NCBI GenBank assembly: GCA_031273045.1
Contig: JAISSQ010000143.1
Location: 1-51,846 of the forward strand
DNA from: Puniceicoccales bacterium
GTDB taxonomy: Bacteria > Verrucomicrobiota > Verrucomicrobiia > Opitutales > UBA953
DNA length: 51,846 nt
Reading direction: 5' to 3'
Below the pieces are notes generated by a model. That model was not told the origin of the DNA. It did no database searches and saw nothing but the letters and a program-made list of their open reading frames with translations. Each line of letters opens with the position of its first letter. Positions within the stretch are counted from its first letter, which is position 1. Positions 32,841 to 39,324 of the stretch are shown piece by piece. The translations under genes were made by a program, and so were the position numbers.

Positions 32841-32960
32841 GGAGCGCCGACTTTCAAGTCGGCTCGGCGGTGGTGCGGCGATAGCCGCCTTGCTTTCTTA
32901 AAAAAGGAGTGGCGGCTGCGCCGCATAGAGGAGGCGAGCCGACTTGAAAGTCGGCGCTCC
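32841..32960. repeat. Composite inverted-repeat element, copy D
   Basis: 120 bp with full arms and the inner pair TGCGGCGATAGCCGCC / GGCGGCTGCGCCGCA around a CTTTCTTAAAAAAGG centre. It is nearly the same sequence as copy E. Confidence 0.85.
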
Positions 32961-32988
32961 CAGTGGCGGAGCGGCGAACACCCTTATT

Positions 32989-33105
32989 GGAGCGACTTTC
33001 AAGTCGGCTCGGTGGTGGTGCGGCGATAGCCGCCTTGCTTTCTTAAAAAAGGAGTGGCGGCTACGCCGCATAGAGGAGGCGAGCCGACTTGAAAGTCGGC
33101 GCTCC
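32989..33105. repeat. Composite inverted-repeat element, copy E
   Basis: 117 bp. The left arm has lost 3 bp (GGAGCGACTTTC instead of GGAGCGCCGACTTTC); otherwise it is almost identical to copy D. It is followed by two further GGCGCTCCATGTGCGG units up to about 33127. It ends 85 bp before the oxidoreductase start. Confidence 0.85.
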
Positions 33106-33190
33106 ATGTGCGGCGCTCCATGTGCGGTGCCGGTGCGCGCACCCCGAGAATGCGGAACCACCGCCGGCGGCGCGGTGTCTCGTGCGCCCT

Positions 33191-34669
33191 ATGTCTCTCT
33201 CCGCTCCTTCCTCGCCCGCGCCTTCCAATTCCGCCGCTCCCGCCGCCCGCGTCTTCGGCGGCGCAATCGGTCGCCGGCTCTTTCTGCGCAACGCCGCAAC
33301 CGCCGTTGCCGGCGCGTTCGCGCTGCCGGCGGCGTTCCCCGCAATCATCCCCGCCCGCGTGCTGGGCGCGGAGGCGCCGAGCAATCTGCTCCAAATCGGT
33401 CAAATCGGCTGCGGCCGCATCGCGCGCGACCACGACCTCGGCGAAACGCTGGGGCTGACGAAACTCGCCCGCGTCGTCGCCGTCTGCGACCTCGACCGCA
33501 ACCGCCTCGCCGACGGCAAGCGGCTCGTCGAGGGCAGATACAAGAAACTCAAAGTCGCCGGCGTGAACGTCGCCACCTTTGGCGATTACCGCGCGATGTT
33601 GCGCGACGCGAAACTCGACGCGGTGATGATTAGCACGCCCGACCACTGGCACGCGGAGCCGGCGATTGTCGCCGCGCTCGCCGGCAAGCACGTCTATTTG
33701 CAGAAGCCGACCTCGTTGACGGTCGTCGAGGGGCGGCAACTCGTCACCGCCGTCAAGCGCGGCGGCGTCGTTCTCCAAATCGGCACGCAGCAGCGCTCGA
33801 TGGCGCAGTTCCGCGTCGCCGCCGAATTCGTCCGCAACGGCCGCATCGGCGCGTTGAAAACCGTCCGCATCGGCCTGCCCGGCGACCCCGCCCACAAGGA
33901 CCCGCAGCCGAAGCCGACCGAGTCGCCGGCAGCGCTCAACTACGACGCGTGGCTCGGCTCCACGCCGGTCATCCCCTACATCGAGGAGAAAGTTCACCCG
34001 CAGCGCGGCTACGGACGGCCGGGCTGGCTGCGCGTCGAGCAGTTCGGCGCCGGAATGATTACCGGTTGGGGGCAGCACCATTTCGACAGCGCGGCGTGGG
34101 GAATGGACACCGAGTTGACCGGTCCCGTGTGGGTCGAGGTTGACCAAGTGAACTTCCCCGACCACGGCATTTGGGACGTGCACGGCAACTTCCACGCGCA
34201 GGCGGGCTACGCCAACGGCGTCGTCATGCACACGTCGCACGCCTACAAAAACGGCATCCGCTACGAGGGCGAAAACGGCAAATGGATTTTCGTTTCGCGC
34301 GGCGGCTACACGGCATCGGCGAGCGACCCCGTCACCGGCGAGATGAAGAACCAGTCGGGCTTGCAGGCGAGCGACCCCGCGCTGTTGCGCCCGCTCGGCA
34401 AGGACGAGAAAGTGCGCCTGAAAAAGTCCTCGAACCACCACCGGGACTGGCTTGAAAGCATCCGCAAACGCGAGAAGCCGCTGTGCCCCGCCGAGGAAGG
34501 ACAACGCTCGTGCACCATCTGCCTCATCACGCACATCGCGATGAAACTGCGCCGGCGCCTCGAATGGGACCCCGCCACCGAACGCTTCAAAAACGACTCC
34601 GAAGCCAACGCCCTCCTGCGCCGCGAACAGCGCAAGCCCTACGGCACCGACGCGGCGATTGCGGCGTGA
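33191..34669 (+). CDS. Tat-exported Gfo/Idh/MocA-family oxidoreductase
   Basis: 492 residues; a NAD(P)-dependent sugar or sugar-acid dehydrogenase fold. A twin-arginine signal (GRRLFLR at 27-33, then a hydrophobic stretch to about 58) implies folded export to the periplasm. The Rossmann motif GQIGCGRIA lies at 70-78, STPDHWHA at 147-155, and QKP at 171-173, with the Lys of the usual EKP kept and Glu replaced by Gln. That variant is frequent, as far as I know, in the exported planctomycete/verrucomicrobial group. The C-terminal half is the typical alpha/beta domain. The ATG at 33191 is preferred because upstream in-frame sequence is repeat element. The substrate is unknown; such proteins are common in polysaccharide users. 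Confidence 0.88.
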   Translation: MSLSAPSSPAPSNSAAPAARVFGGAIGRRLFLRNAATAVAGAFALPAAFPAIIPARVLGAEAPSNLLQIGQIGCGRIARDHDLGETLGLTKLARVVAVCDLDRNRLADGKRLVEGRYKKLKVAGVNVATFGDYRAMLRDAKLDAVMISTPDHWHAEPAIVAALAGKHVYLQKPTSLTVVEGRQLVTAVKRGGVVLQIGTQQRSMAQFRVAAEFVRNGRIGALKTVRIGLPGDPAHKDPQPKPTESPAALNYDAWLGSTPVIPYIEEKVHPQRGYGRPGWLRVEQFGAGMITGWGQHHFDSAAWGMDTELTGPVWVEVDQVNFPDHGIWDVHGNFHAQAGYANGVVMHTSHAYKNGIRYEGENGKWIFVSRGGYTASASDPVTGEMKNQSGLQASDPALLRPLGKDEKVRLKKSSNHHRDWLESIRKREKPLCPAEEGQRSCTICLITHIAMKLRRRLEWDPATERFKNDSEANALLRREQRKPYGTDAAIAA

Positions 34670-34676
34670 ACGACCC

Positions 34677-34701
34677 CGCCGGCGGCACCGCGCCGCCGGC
34701 G
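34677..34701 (+). terminator. GC hairpin after the oxidoreductase gene
   Basis: Perfect 9-bp stem CGCCGGCGG / CCGCCGGCG with a 7-nt loop, starting 7 bp after the stop codon at 34669. It lacks a T-run, so intrinsic termination is uncertain. It may instead be another of the GCCGGC-rich repeats seen throughout the window. Confidence 0.3.
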
Positions 34702-34778
34702 AAATACGCGCCCCAATCTCGCCTGTGTCCAAAGCGAAACTTGCCACACCACCGGCACCGGCTAACGTCAGCCCTTCC

Positions 34779-35897
34779 ATGCCGGAGACGCCCGCCGAGA
34801 ACGCTGCCGCTAACGCTGCCAAGAACGCCAACGCCAACGCCGCACCGAACGCCCCAACCGACCGCGAACGCGCCAGCGGGGCGTTTTTTGCGCCTCTGCG
34901 CGGACACCTGCGGCTGCTGGACGAGTTCCTCGCCGCCCAAACGGGCGAATTCGAACCGGCGGTGCGCGAACTCGTCGCGGAAACTTTCGCCCACGCCGGA
35001 AAACGGCTCCGCCCCGCGCTCGTTTTCTACGCCGGCTGGACGGACGGCGAACCGTCGCCGGCACTCGTGCGCGCCGCCGCAATCGTCGAACTCGTCCACC
35101 TCGCGACACTCGTCCACGACGACATCCTCGACGGCGCCCTCGTGCGCCACAACTCGCCGACGGTCGCGGCGCGCCACGGAGCGCACTCGGCGGTGCTGCT
35201 CGGCGACGCCCTTTTCGCGCAGGCGCTCGTGCTCGCCTCGCAATTCCCGACCACCGACGTGTGCCGGCTCGTCTCCGCCGCGACGCGCCAAGTCGTCTCC
35301 GGCGAGATTTGCCAGACATTCGCGCGCGGCGACGCCCGTCTGCCGCTCGAAAAATACTTCCGCATCATCCGCCTCAAAACCGCCGAACTGTTCGAGATTT
35401 CCTGCCGCCTTGGCGCGGCTCTCGGCGACACCGCCACCGGTGGTGCCGGTAGCACCGCCGGTGCCGCCGCCGGGGATTACGCCTCGCCCTACGCCGACGC
35501 CTGCGCGCTCTTCGGGCGGCACCTCGGAACCGGATACCAGATTTTCGACGACGTCGCCGACCTTGCCGGCGACGAGGCGGGCATCGGGAAAACGCTGGGG
35601 ACGGACTTCGAGAGCGGGAAATTCACGCTGCCGGCGCTGCTCTACCTGCGCCAACTCGAACCCGGCGCGGCGGCGGCGTTCGCGGCGCGAATGGAGCAGC
35701 GGCTCGTCGCGCCGGCGGAACTCGCCGACCTCATGACCGCCGCCGGAATTCCCGCCGAGTGCGCGCGGGCGTTCCGCGCCGAAATTGACGCCGCCGACGC
35801 CGCGCTGGCGCCCTTCGCCGACCGCGTCTCGTTCGCCCGCCTGCACGGGCTGTGCGACTACGTGCGGGCGAGTTTCGACGCGTTGGCGGTCGCGTAG
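34779..35897 (+). CDS. Polyprenyl diphosphate synthase (trans-isoprenyl type)
   Basis: 372 residues. It condenses isopentenyl diphosphate onto an allylic primer to make the long-chain prenyl diphosphate used for quinone side chains. GKRLRP lies at 74-79, the first Asp-rich motif LVHDDILD at 111-118, and the second YQIFDDVAD at 253-261, followed by the expected GK...GTD...GK series. A Gly/Ala/Thr-rich insertion at about 217-232 lies in a loop and matches the low-complexity insertions in neighbouring genes. The first 30 residues are Ala/Asn-rich and poorly conserved. A GTG at 34725 is an alternative start. Chain length cannot be read from the sequence, so no symbol is given. Confidence 0.9.
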   Translation: MPETPAENAAANAAKNANANAAPNAPTDRERASGAFFAPLRGHLRLLDEFLAAQTGEFEPAVRELVAETFAHAGKRLRPALVFYAGWTDGEPSPALVRAAAIVELVHLATLVHDDILDGALVRHNSPTVAARHGAHSAVLLGDALFAQALVLASQFPTTDVCRLVSAATRQVVSGEICQTFARGDARLPLEKYFRIIRLKTAELFEISCRLGAALGDTATGGAGSTAGAAAGDYASPYADACALFGRHLGTGYQIFDDVADLAGDEAGIGKTLGTDFESGKFTLPALLYLRQLEPGAAAAFAARMEQRLVAPAELADLMTAAGIPAECARAFRAEIDAADAALAPFADRVSFARLHGLCDYVRASFDALAVA

Positions 35898-35921
35898 CCG
35901 CGCGCGCGGGAGGACGAACCC

Positions 35922-36056
35922 ATGGGTAGGAGCGTTCTCGAATTCTTGCCGCGCTTCCGGCAGACCGCTTCCGAGCGGCGGACGCTCGCCGTGGTGTTGC
36001 TCGTCGCCGGTGCCGTCGCCGCCGGCGCGTGCCTCCTGCGCTGGCTCGTCTCGTGA
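35922..36056 (+). CDS. Small membrane peptide, 44 aa
   Basis: Starts MGRSVLEFLPRFRQ, with a basic N-terminus, then one hydrophobic helix (TLAVVLLVAGAVAAGACLL) and the end RWLVS. A GGGAGGA sequence lies 8-14 bp before the ATG, one of the better ribosome-binding sites in the window. It follows the polyprenyl synthase by 24 bp on the same strand and may be co-transcribed. No family is recognised. It is supported by the ribosome-binding site, the membrane segment and position only. Confidence 0.5.
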   Translation: MGRSVLEFLPRFRQTASERRTLAVVLLVAGAVAAGACLLRWLVS

Positions 36057-36098
36057 ACATCGCCTCGCGACCGCCACCGGTGCCACCGGCGGCGGCAC

Positions 36099-38243
36099 TC
36101 ACCGGACGTTGTCGAAGGTCACCGGCAGCGCGCGCGCGCTGGCGGAAACGCCGCCGCGCCCGTTGTCGAACCGCTGCCGGACATACCACGGCAACACGAG
36201 GAACAGCGTGAGCAGCCAGCGGACGAGCGGGTTTTCGAGGGTGCACACCTTCACCATGTAGCGCGACAGCGGGGCGGGGCGCAGCGGCCACAGCAGGAGT
36301 TGCCGGAGCGTCGGCGCGTCGGAGACACCGCCACCACCGGCGGACTTGGTGCTGCCGCCGCCGGTGCCGCCGGCGGGCTTTCCTCCGCCCGCGAGCGCCG
36401 GTGTGTAGCGCACGCCCACCTTGACCGCCGCGAAGTTGTCCACGAAGCCGCGTGAGATTTCGCGCAGGAACCGCCGCCGTCCGGCACCGGCGAAGACGCC
36501 GCTGCGCACGCCCATTCGCGCGAGGTGCCGCAGCAGCCATTCGTCCTCGTAGCAGTGCAGACGCGGGTCGGTGAGCAACCGGCGGAACGCGGCGAGCATG
36601 GCTTGTTGGACGGGCGCGACGCTGCCCTGAAACACCTCGCGCTCGGCGCGCCGGTAGTCCTCGTTGATGATGCACGAGCCGTCCTCGCCCAGCGCGTAGG
36701 AGACCACGCCGCCGTGGGGTGCCATGAGCAGTTGCTCGTAGATTTGGCGGTTGATGTCGAGCGAGTCGTAGTAGGGCGAGCGGCGCGGGACGGTGCTGAA
36801 AATCAGCCCCTCCTTGGGCGTGTCCATCGTGAGCGAGGCGGGGCGGCGCAGCCCGAGGTAGAGACCGCGCGCGGGGAGACCGGACACCTCGGCGAGCGCG
36901 TCCTGCATGCGCCCCGTCCAGCCGATGTCCACGACGACCACCTCGTCGCCGGCGGCGAGGTTGAAGCCGGCGAAGTAGCGGCGGAACGCCTCGCGGCTGG
37001 TCTCGATGTTGCGCGCGTAGAGTTCGCGGAAGCGTTCGCTCGCGAGCAGTCGCCGGAAGCACTCGGAACGCTTGAAGTCCGGCTCGACGCGCGTGAGCGA
37101 GCCGGAGAGTTCGGTGGCGAGGCGGGCAATCTGCGCCTCGTCAAAGCCGCACGCGCCGAGGAAGTCGCGCGCGCTGGCGGCGGTGATGTGCGGGAAGGTC
37201 TCCGTGTCGAGCGGGCGCAGCCGCAGCAGGGTCGCGGACTGGCGAGACATGCGCAGGTAGTGCGTCGAAACGCGCAGTTCGGGCGCGGCGCGGGCGTCCT
37301 GGTAGGCCTCGAAGAACTGCCGCAGCAGGAAGCCCTCGCGGGCGAGGAAGACCACGTGGCGCGCGCGCAGTTCGCGCAGCCGGAAGAAGAGCCGTTCGGT
37401 GAAGAAGTAGTAGGCGAGGACGTATTCGCAAAACGGCGCGCCGGAGCGCCGGCACGCGCGCTCGTGCTCGCGGAACGCCCGCGAAAAATTGTCGCGCGTC
37501 GAGCCGGTCCCCAGCAGCCGGCGGCGGATTTTGGGTAGCAGCGCGTTGTGCCGGTGGCGGATTTGGACGGCGGCGATGCCGGCGGCGCGGGCGTTGAGGA
37601 CGTCGCACCGGTGGTTGTCCCCGAACATGAAGGCGTCGCGCGCGCGCACGCCCAGCCGCCCCAGAACGAGCGGGTAGAGCGAGCCGTCCTGCTTCGTCGC
37701 GCCGAGGTCGCCGGAGACGAACACGTTGTCGAAAAGGTGCGCTAGTCCGAAGTGTTCGAGCGCGCGCGCGATGCTGCGGCGCGGCATGTAGAAGTCGGAG
37801 ACGACGTGCAGTTTCTTGCCGGCGGCGCGCCACTCGGCGAGCACCTCGACGGCGCGCTCGTTCGGGTATTGGCACAGCAGTTCGACGCGCTCCTCGATTT
37901 CGAGCGACACGCGCAAAAACTCCTCAAAGGGCGTCTCCGGCGGTAGCAGCGAGGCGGCGGCGAGGCGCGCGCGCAATGCGGACAGCCACTCGCGGTAGGT
38001 GTAGGACAGCGGCGGGAAAACGCCGGCGGGGCGCGGGCGCGCCGGTCCGACGGCGTCGAGCGTCGCCATGCGAATCGCGTAAAGTTCCGCCGCCGAGCAA
38101 CGCACCCCAAGCGGGGCGCGCACCTGACACGCCCAGATTTTGAGCACCTCGAACGGGTGCACGCGCCGGAACACGAGCGTGTCGAAATAGTCCGTCAGAA
38201 TGTGCGGGTAACGCGCTCCGCGCGCGCGGACTTGGGACAGCAT
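36099..38243 (-). CDS. HAD-superfamily hydrolase with large C-terminal domain (COG5610-like)
   Basis: 714 residues. The N-terminal 235 residues form a HAD phosphatase-like domain: nucleophile motif LTDYFDTLV (Asp18), VVSDFYMPR (147-155), Lys184 in TKQDGS, and GDNHRCDV (208-215). The second position of the DxD motif is Phe, so classic phosphatase acid catalysis may differ. The remaining 480 residues include FLAREGFLLRQFFEAY and VVVDIGWTGRMQDAL, the pattern of predicted HAD hydrolases found in cell-surface polysaccharide loci. A Gly/Ser/Thr low-complexity tract lies near the C-terminus. It is 35 bp downstream of atpF on the same strand, convergent with the 44-aa gene. Function in glycan synthesis is inferred from the family. 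Confidence 0.78.
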   Translation of the reverse strand: MLSQVRARGARYPHILTDYFDTLVFRRVHPFEVLKIWACQVRAPLGVRCSAAELYAIRMATLDAVGPARPRPAGVFPPLSYTYREWLSALRARLAAASLLPPETPFEEFLRVSLEIEERVELLCQYPNERAVEVLAEWRAAGKKLHVVSDFYMPRRSIARALEHFGLAHLFDNVFVSGDLGATKQDGSLYPLVLGRLGVRARDAFMFGDNHRCDVLNARAAGIAAVQIRHRHNALLPKIRRRLLGTGSTRDNFSRAFREHERACRRSGAPFCEYVLAYYFFTERLFFRLRELRARHVVFLAREGFLLRQFFEAYQDARAAPELRVSTHYLRMSRQSATLLRLRPLDTETFPHITAASARDFLGACGFDEAQIARLATELSGSLTRVEPDFKRSECFRRLLASERFRELYARNIETSREAFRRYFAGFNLAAGDEVVVVDIGWTGRMQDALAEVSGLPARGLYLGLRRPASLTMDTPKEGLIFSTVPRRSPYYDSLDINRQIYEQLLMAPHGGVVSYALGEDGSCIINEDYRRAEREVFQGSVAPVQQAMLAAFRRLLTDPRLHCYEDEWLLRHLARMGVRSGVFAGAGRRRFLREISRGFVDNFAAVKVGVRYTPALAGGGKPAGGTGGGSTKSAGGGGVSDAPTLRQLLLWPLRPAPLSRYMVKVCTLENPLVRWLLTLFLVLPWYVRQRFDNGRGGVSASARALPVTFDNVR

Positions 38244-38278
38244 GGGCGGCGGGGCGGGGTGGGGCGGACGGCTGCGGC

Positions 38279-38866
38279 TTACGCGGCGGCGCCGGCGATT
38301 TCACCGGCGGCGGCGGCGGCGAGACGCGCGCGTTCGGCGTCGCCAAGTTCGCGTCGCAACACCTTCGCGGTCGTCTCCACGACGAGGCGGGCGGTCTCGG
38401 CGCGCAACTCGGCGAGCATGCCGTCGCGGTCGCGCTCGGTCTGCGCACGCGCCCGTTCGAGCAATGCGGCGGCTTCGGCGGCGGCGTCCTTGGCGATTTT
38501 TTCAGCAAGCGCCTTCGCGCGCTCGCCCGCCTCGCCGACGATTTTCGCCCCCTCGCCGGCGGCGGCGGCAAGGCGTTCGCGGCACTCGCGCTCGGCGTCG
38601 GCGAGTTTCCTCGCGGCGGCCTCGGCGTCGCGCAACCCCGCCTCAATCTTCGCGTTGCGGGCGTCGAGCGCGCGCAACACCGGTCGGACGGCGAGGAAGT
38701 AGAGCGCGAGGGCGACGAGCGCGAAGTTGAGCAGCGAGACGAGCAACGAGGGGACGCTCACGCCGAAGCGCGAGAGCAGGTCGCCGGCGGCGTCAAGCGC
38801 GCCGCCGTCGCCGGTTGCGGCGTCACCGGTGGCGGCGAAAAGGACGGGGGCGGTGGCTGGCGTCAT
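38279..38866 (-). CDS. atpF: F1Fo ATP synthase subunit b
   Basis: 195 residues; the peripheral stalk of the ATP synthase, linking the membrane sector to F1. The first 37 residues are Ala/Gly-rich. A transmembrane helix lies at about 38-60 (SLLVSLLNFALVALALYFLAV), followed by RPVLRALDARNAKIEAGL and a long Ala/Glu/Arg coiled coil to the end, as in the family. The start at 38866 is chosen because a GAGGGAG sequence lies upstream and the previous gene ends 16 bp before it. The upstream in-frame extension would overlap atpE. It is co-directional with atpE. Confidence 0.92.
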   Translation of the reverse strand: MTPATAPVLFAATGDAATGDGGALDAAGDLLSRFGVSVPSLLVSLLNFALVALALYFLAVRPVLRALDARNAKIEAGLRDAEAAARKLADAERECRERLAAAAGEGAKIVGEAGERAKALAEKIAKDAAAEAAALLERARAQTERDRDGMLAELRAETARLVVETTAKVLRRELGDAERARLAAAAAGEIAGAAA

Positions 38867-38882
38867 GGCGTCCGGCTCCCTC

Positions 38883-39152
38883 TTATTTGATGAAGAGCGC
38901 GTAGAACGCGACGGCTTCCGCCAGCGCCATGCCGAGGATGCCCTGAACGAGAATCTTGCCCGAGGCGGACGGGTTGCGACCGACGGCTTCGGCGGCGCGC
39001 GCGCCGACAAGCCCGACGCCGATGGCGGCGCCAAGGCAGCCGAGACCGCCTTGGATGCTTCCGCTGAAACCGGAACCGGCGGCACCGGCGGCGCCTTGGG
39101 CGGCGTTTTGCGCGGCGTCCGCCGCCGCGAGAATGAGGGCGAGAGTGGTCAT
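38883..39152 (-). CDS. atpE: F1Fo ATP synthase subunit c
   Basis: 89 residues; the rotor ring proteolipid. An Ala-rich N-terminal extension (to about 26) precedes helix 1 (GGLGCLGAAIGVGLVGARAAEAV), the polar loop GRNP (58-61) and helix 2 with the ion-binding Glu79 (GMALAEAVAFYALF). Ala follows that Glu, and no Gln or Ser/Thr sodium-type ligands are evident, so proton coupling is more likely. It is the first gene of its group: the next upstream gene is divergent, so subunit a (atpB) is not adjacent as is usual. Confidence 0.93.
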   Translation of the reverse strand: MTTLALILAAADAAQNAAQGAAGAAGSGFSGSIQGGLGCLGAAIGVGLVGARAAEAVGRNPSASGKILVQGILGMALAEAVAFYALFIK

Positions 39153-39324
39153 GAGTGTTGCGTGTGCAGGGTGCGGAAAAGAATTCGGGAAAGAGAGCGA
39201 AAAAAAGTGTCGCGGGCGACAGGGCGCGAAACGTAGGCGGCGCGGGGCGTCTGGCAAAAAGAAATCCCGCAAGCCGCCCTTGTCTCAACCGTGCTTTTCA
39301 GGTTTCAACGACGCTTTGCGCAAC

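Noticed and set aside
1-33105. Composite transposon carrying the giant gene
   Set aside because: Flanking repeats are suggestive, but there is no transposase, no target-site duplication is visible, and copies occur in unequal number and spacing on the two sides. It is kept only as a recombination hypothesis.
32999-34837. 612-codon minus-strand frame opposite the oxidoreductase
   Set aside because: The plus-strand gene has a Tat signal and clear Gfo/Idh/MocA motifs; the antisense translation has none.
38867-39085. Longer start for ATP synthase subunit b
   Set aside because: It would overlap atpE almost entirely and add Arg/Ser-rich sequence without homology; the start at 38866 has a ribosome-binding site.
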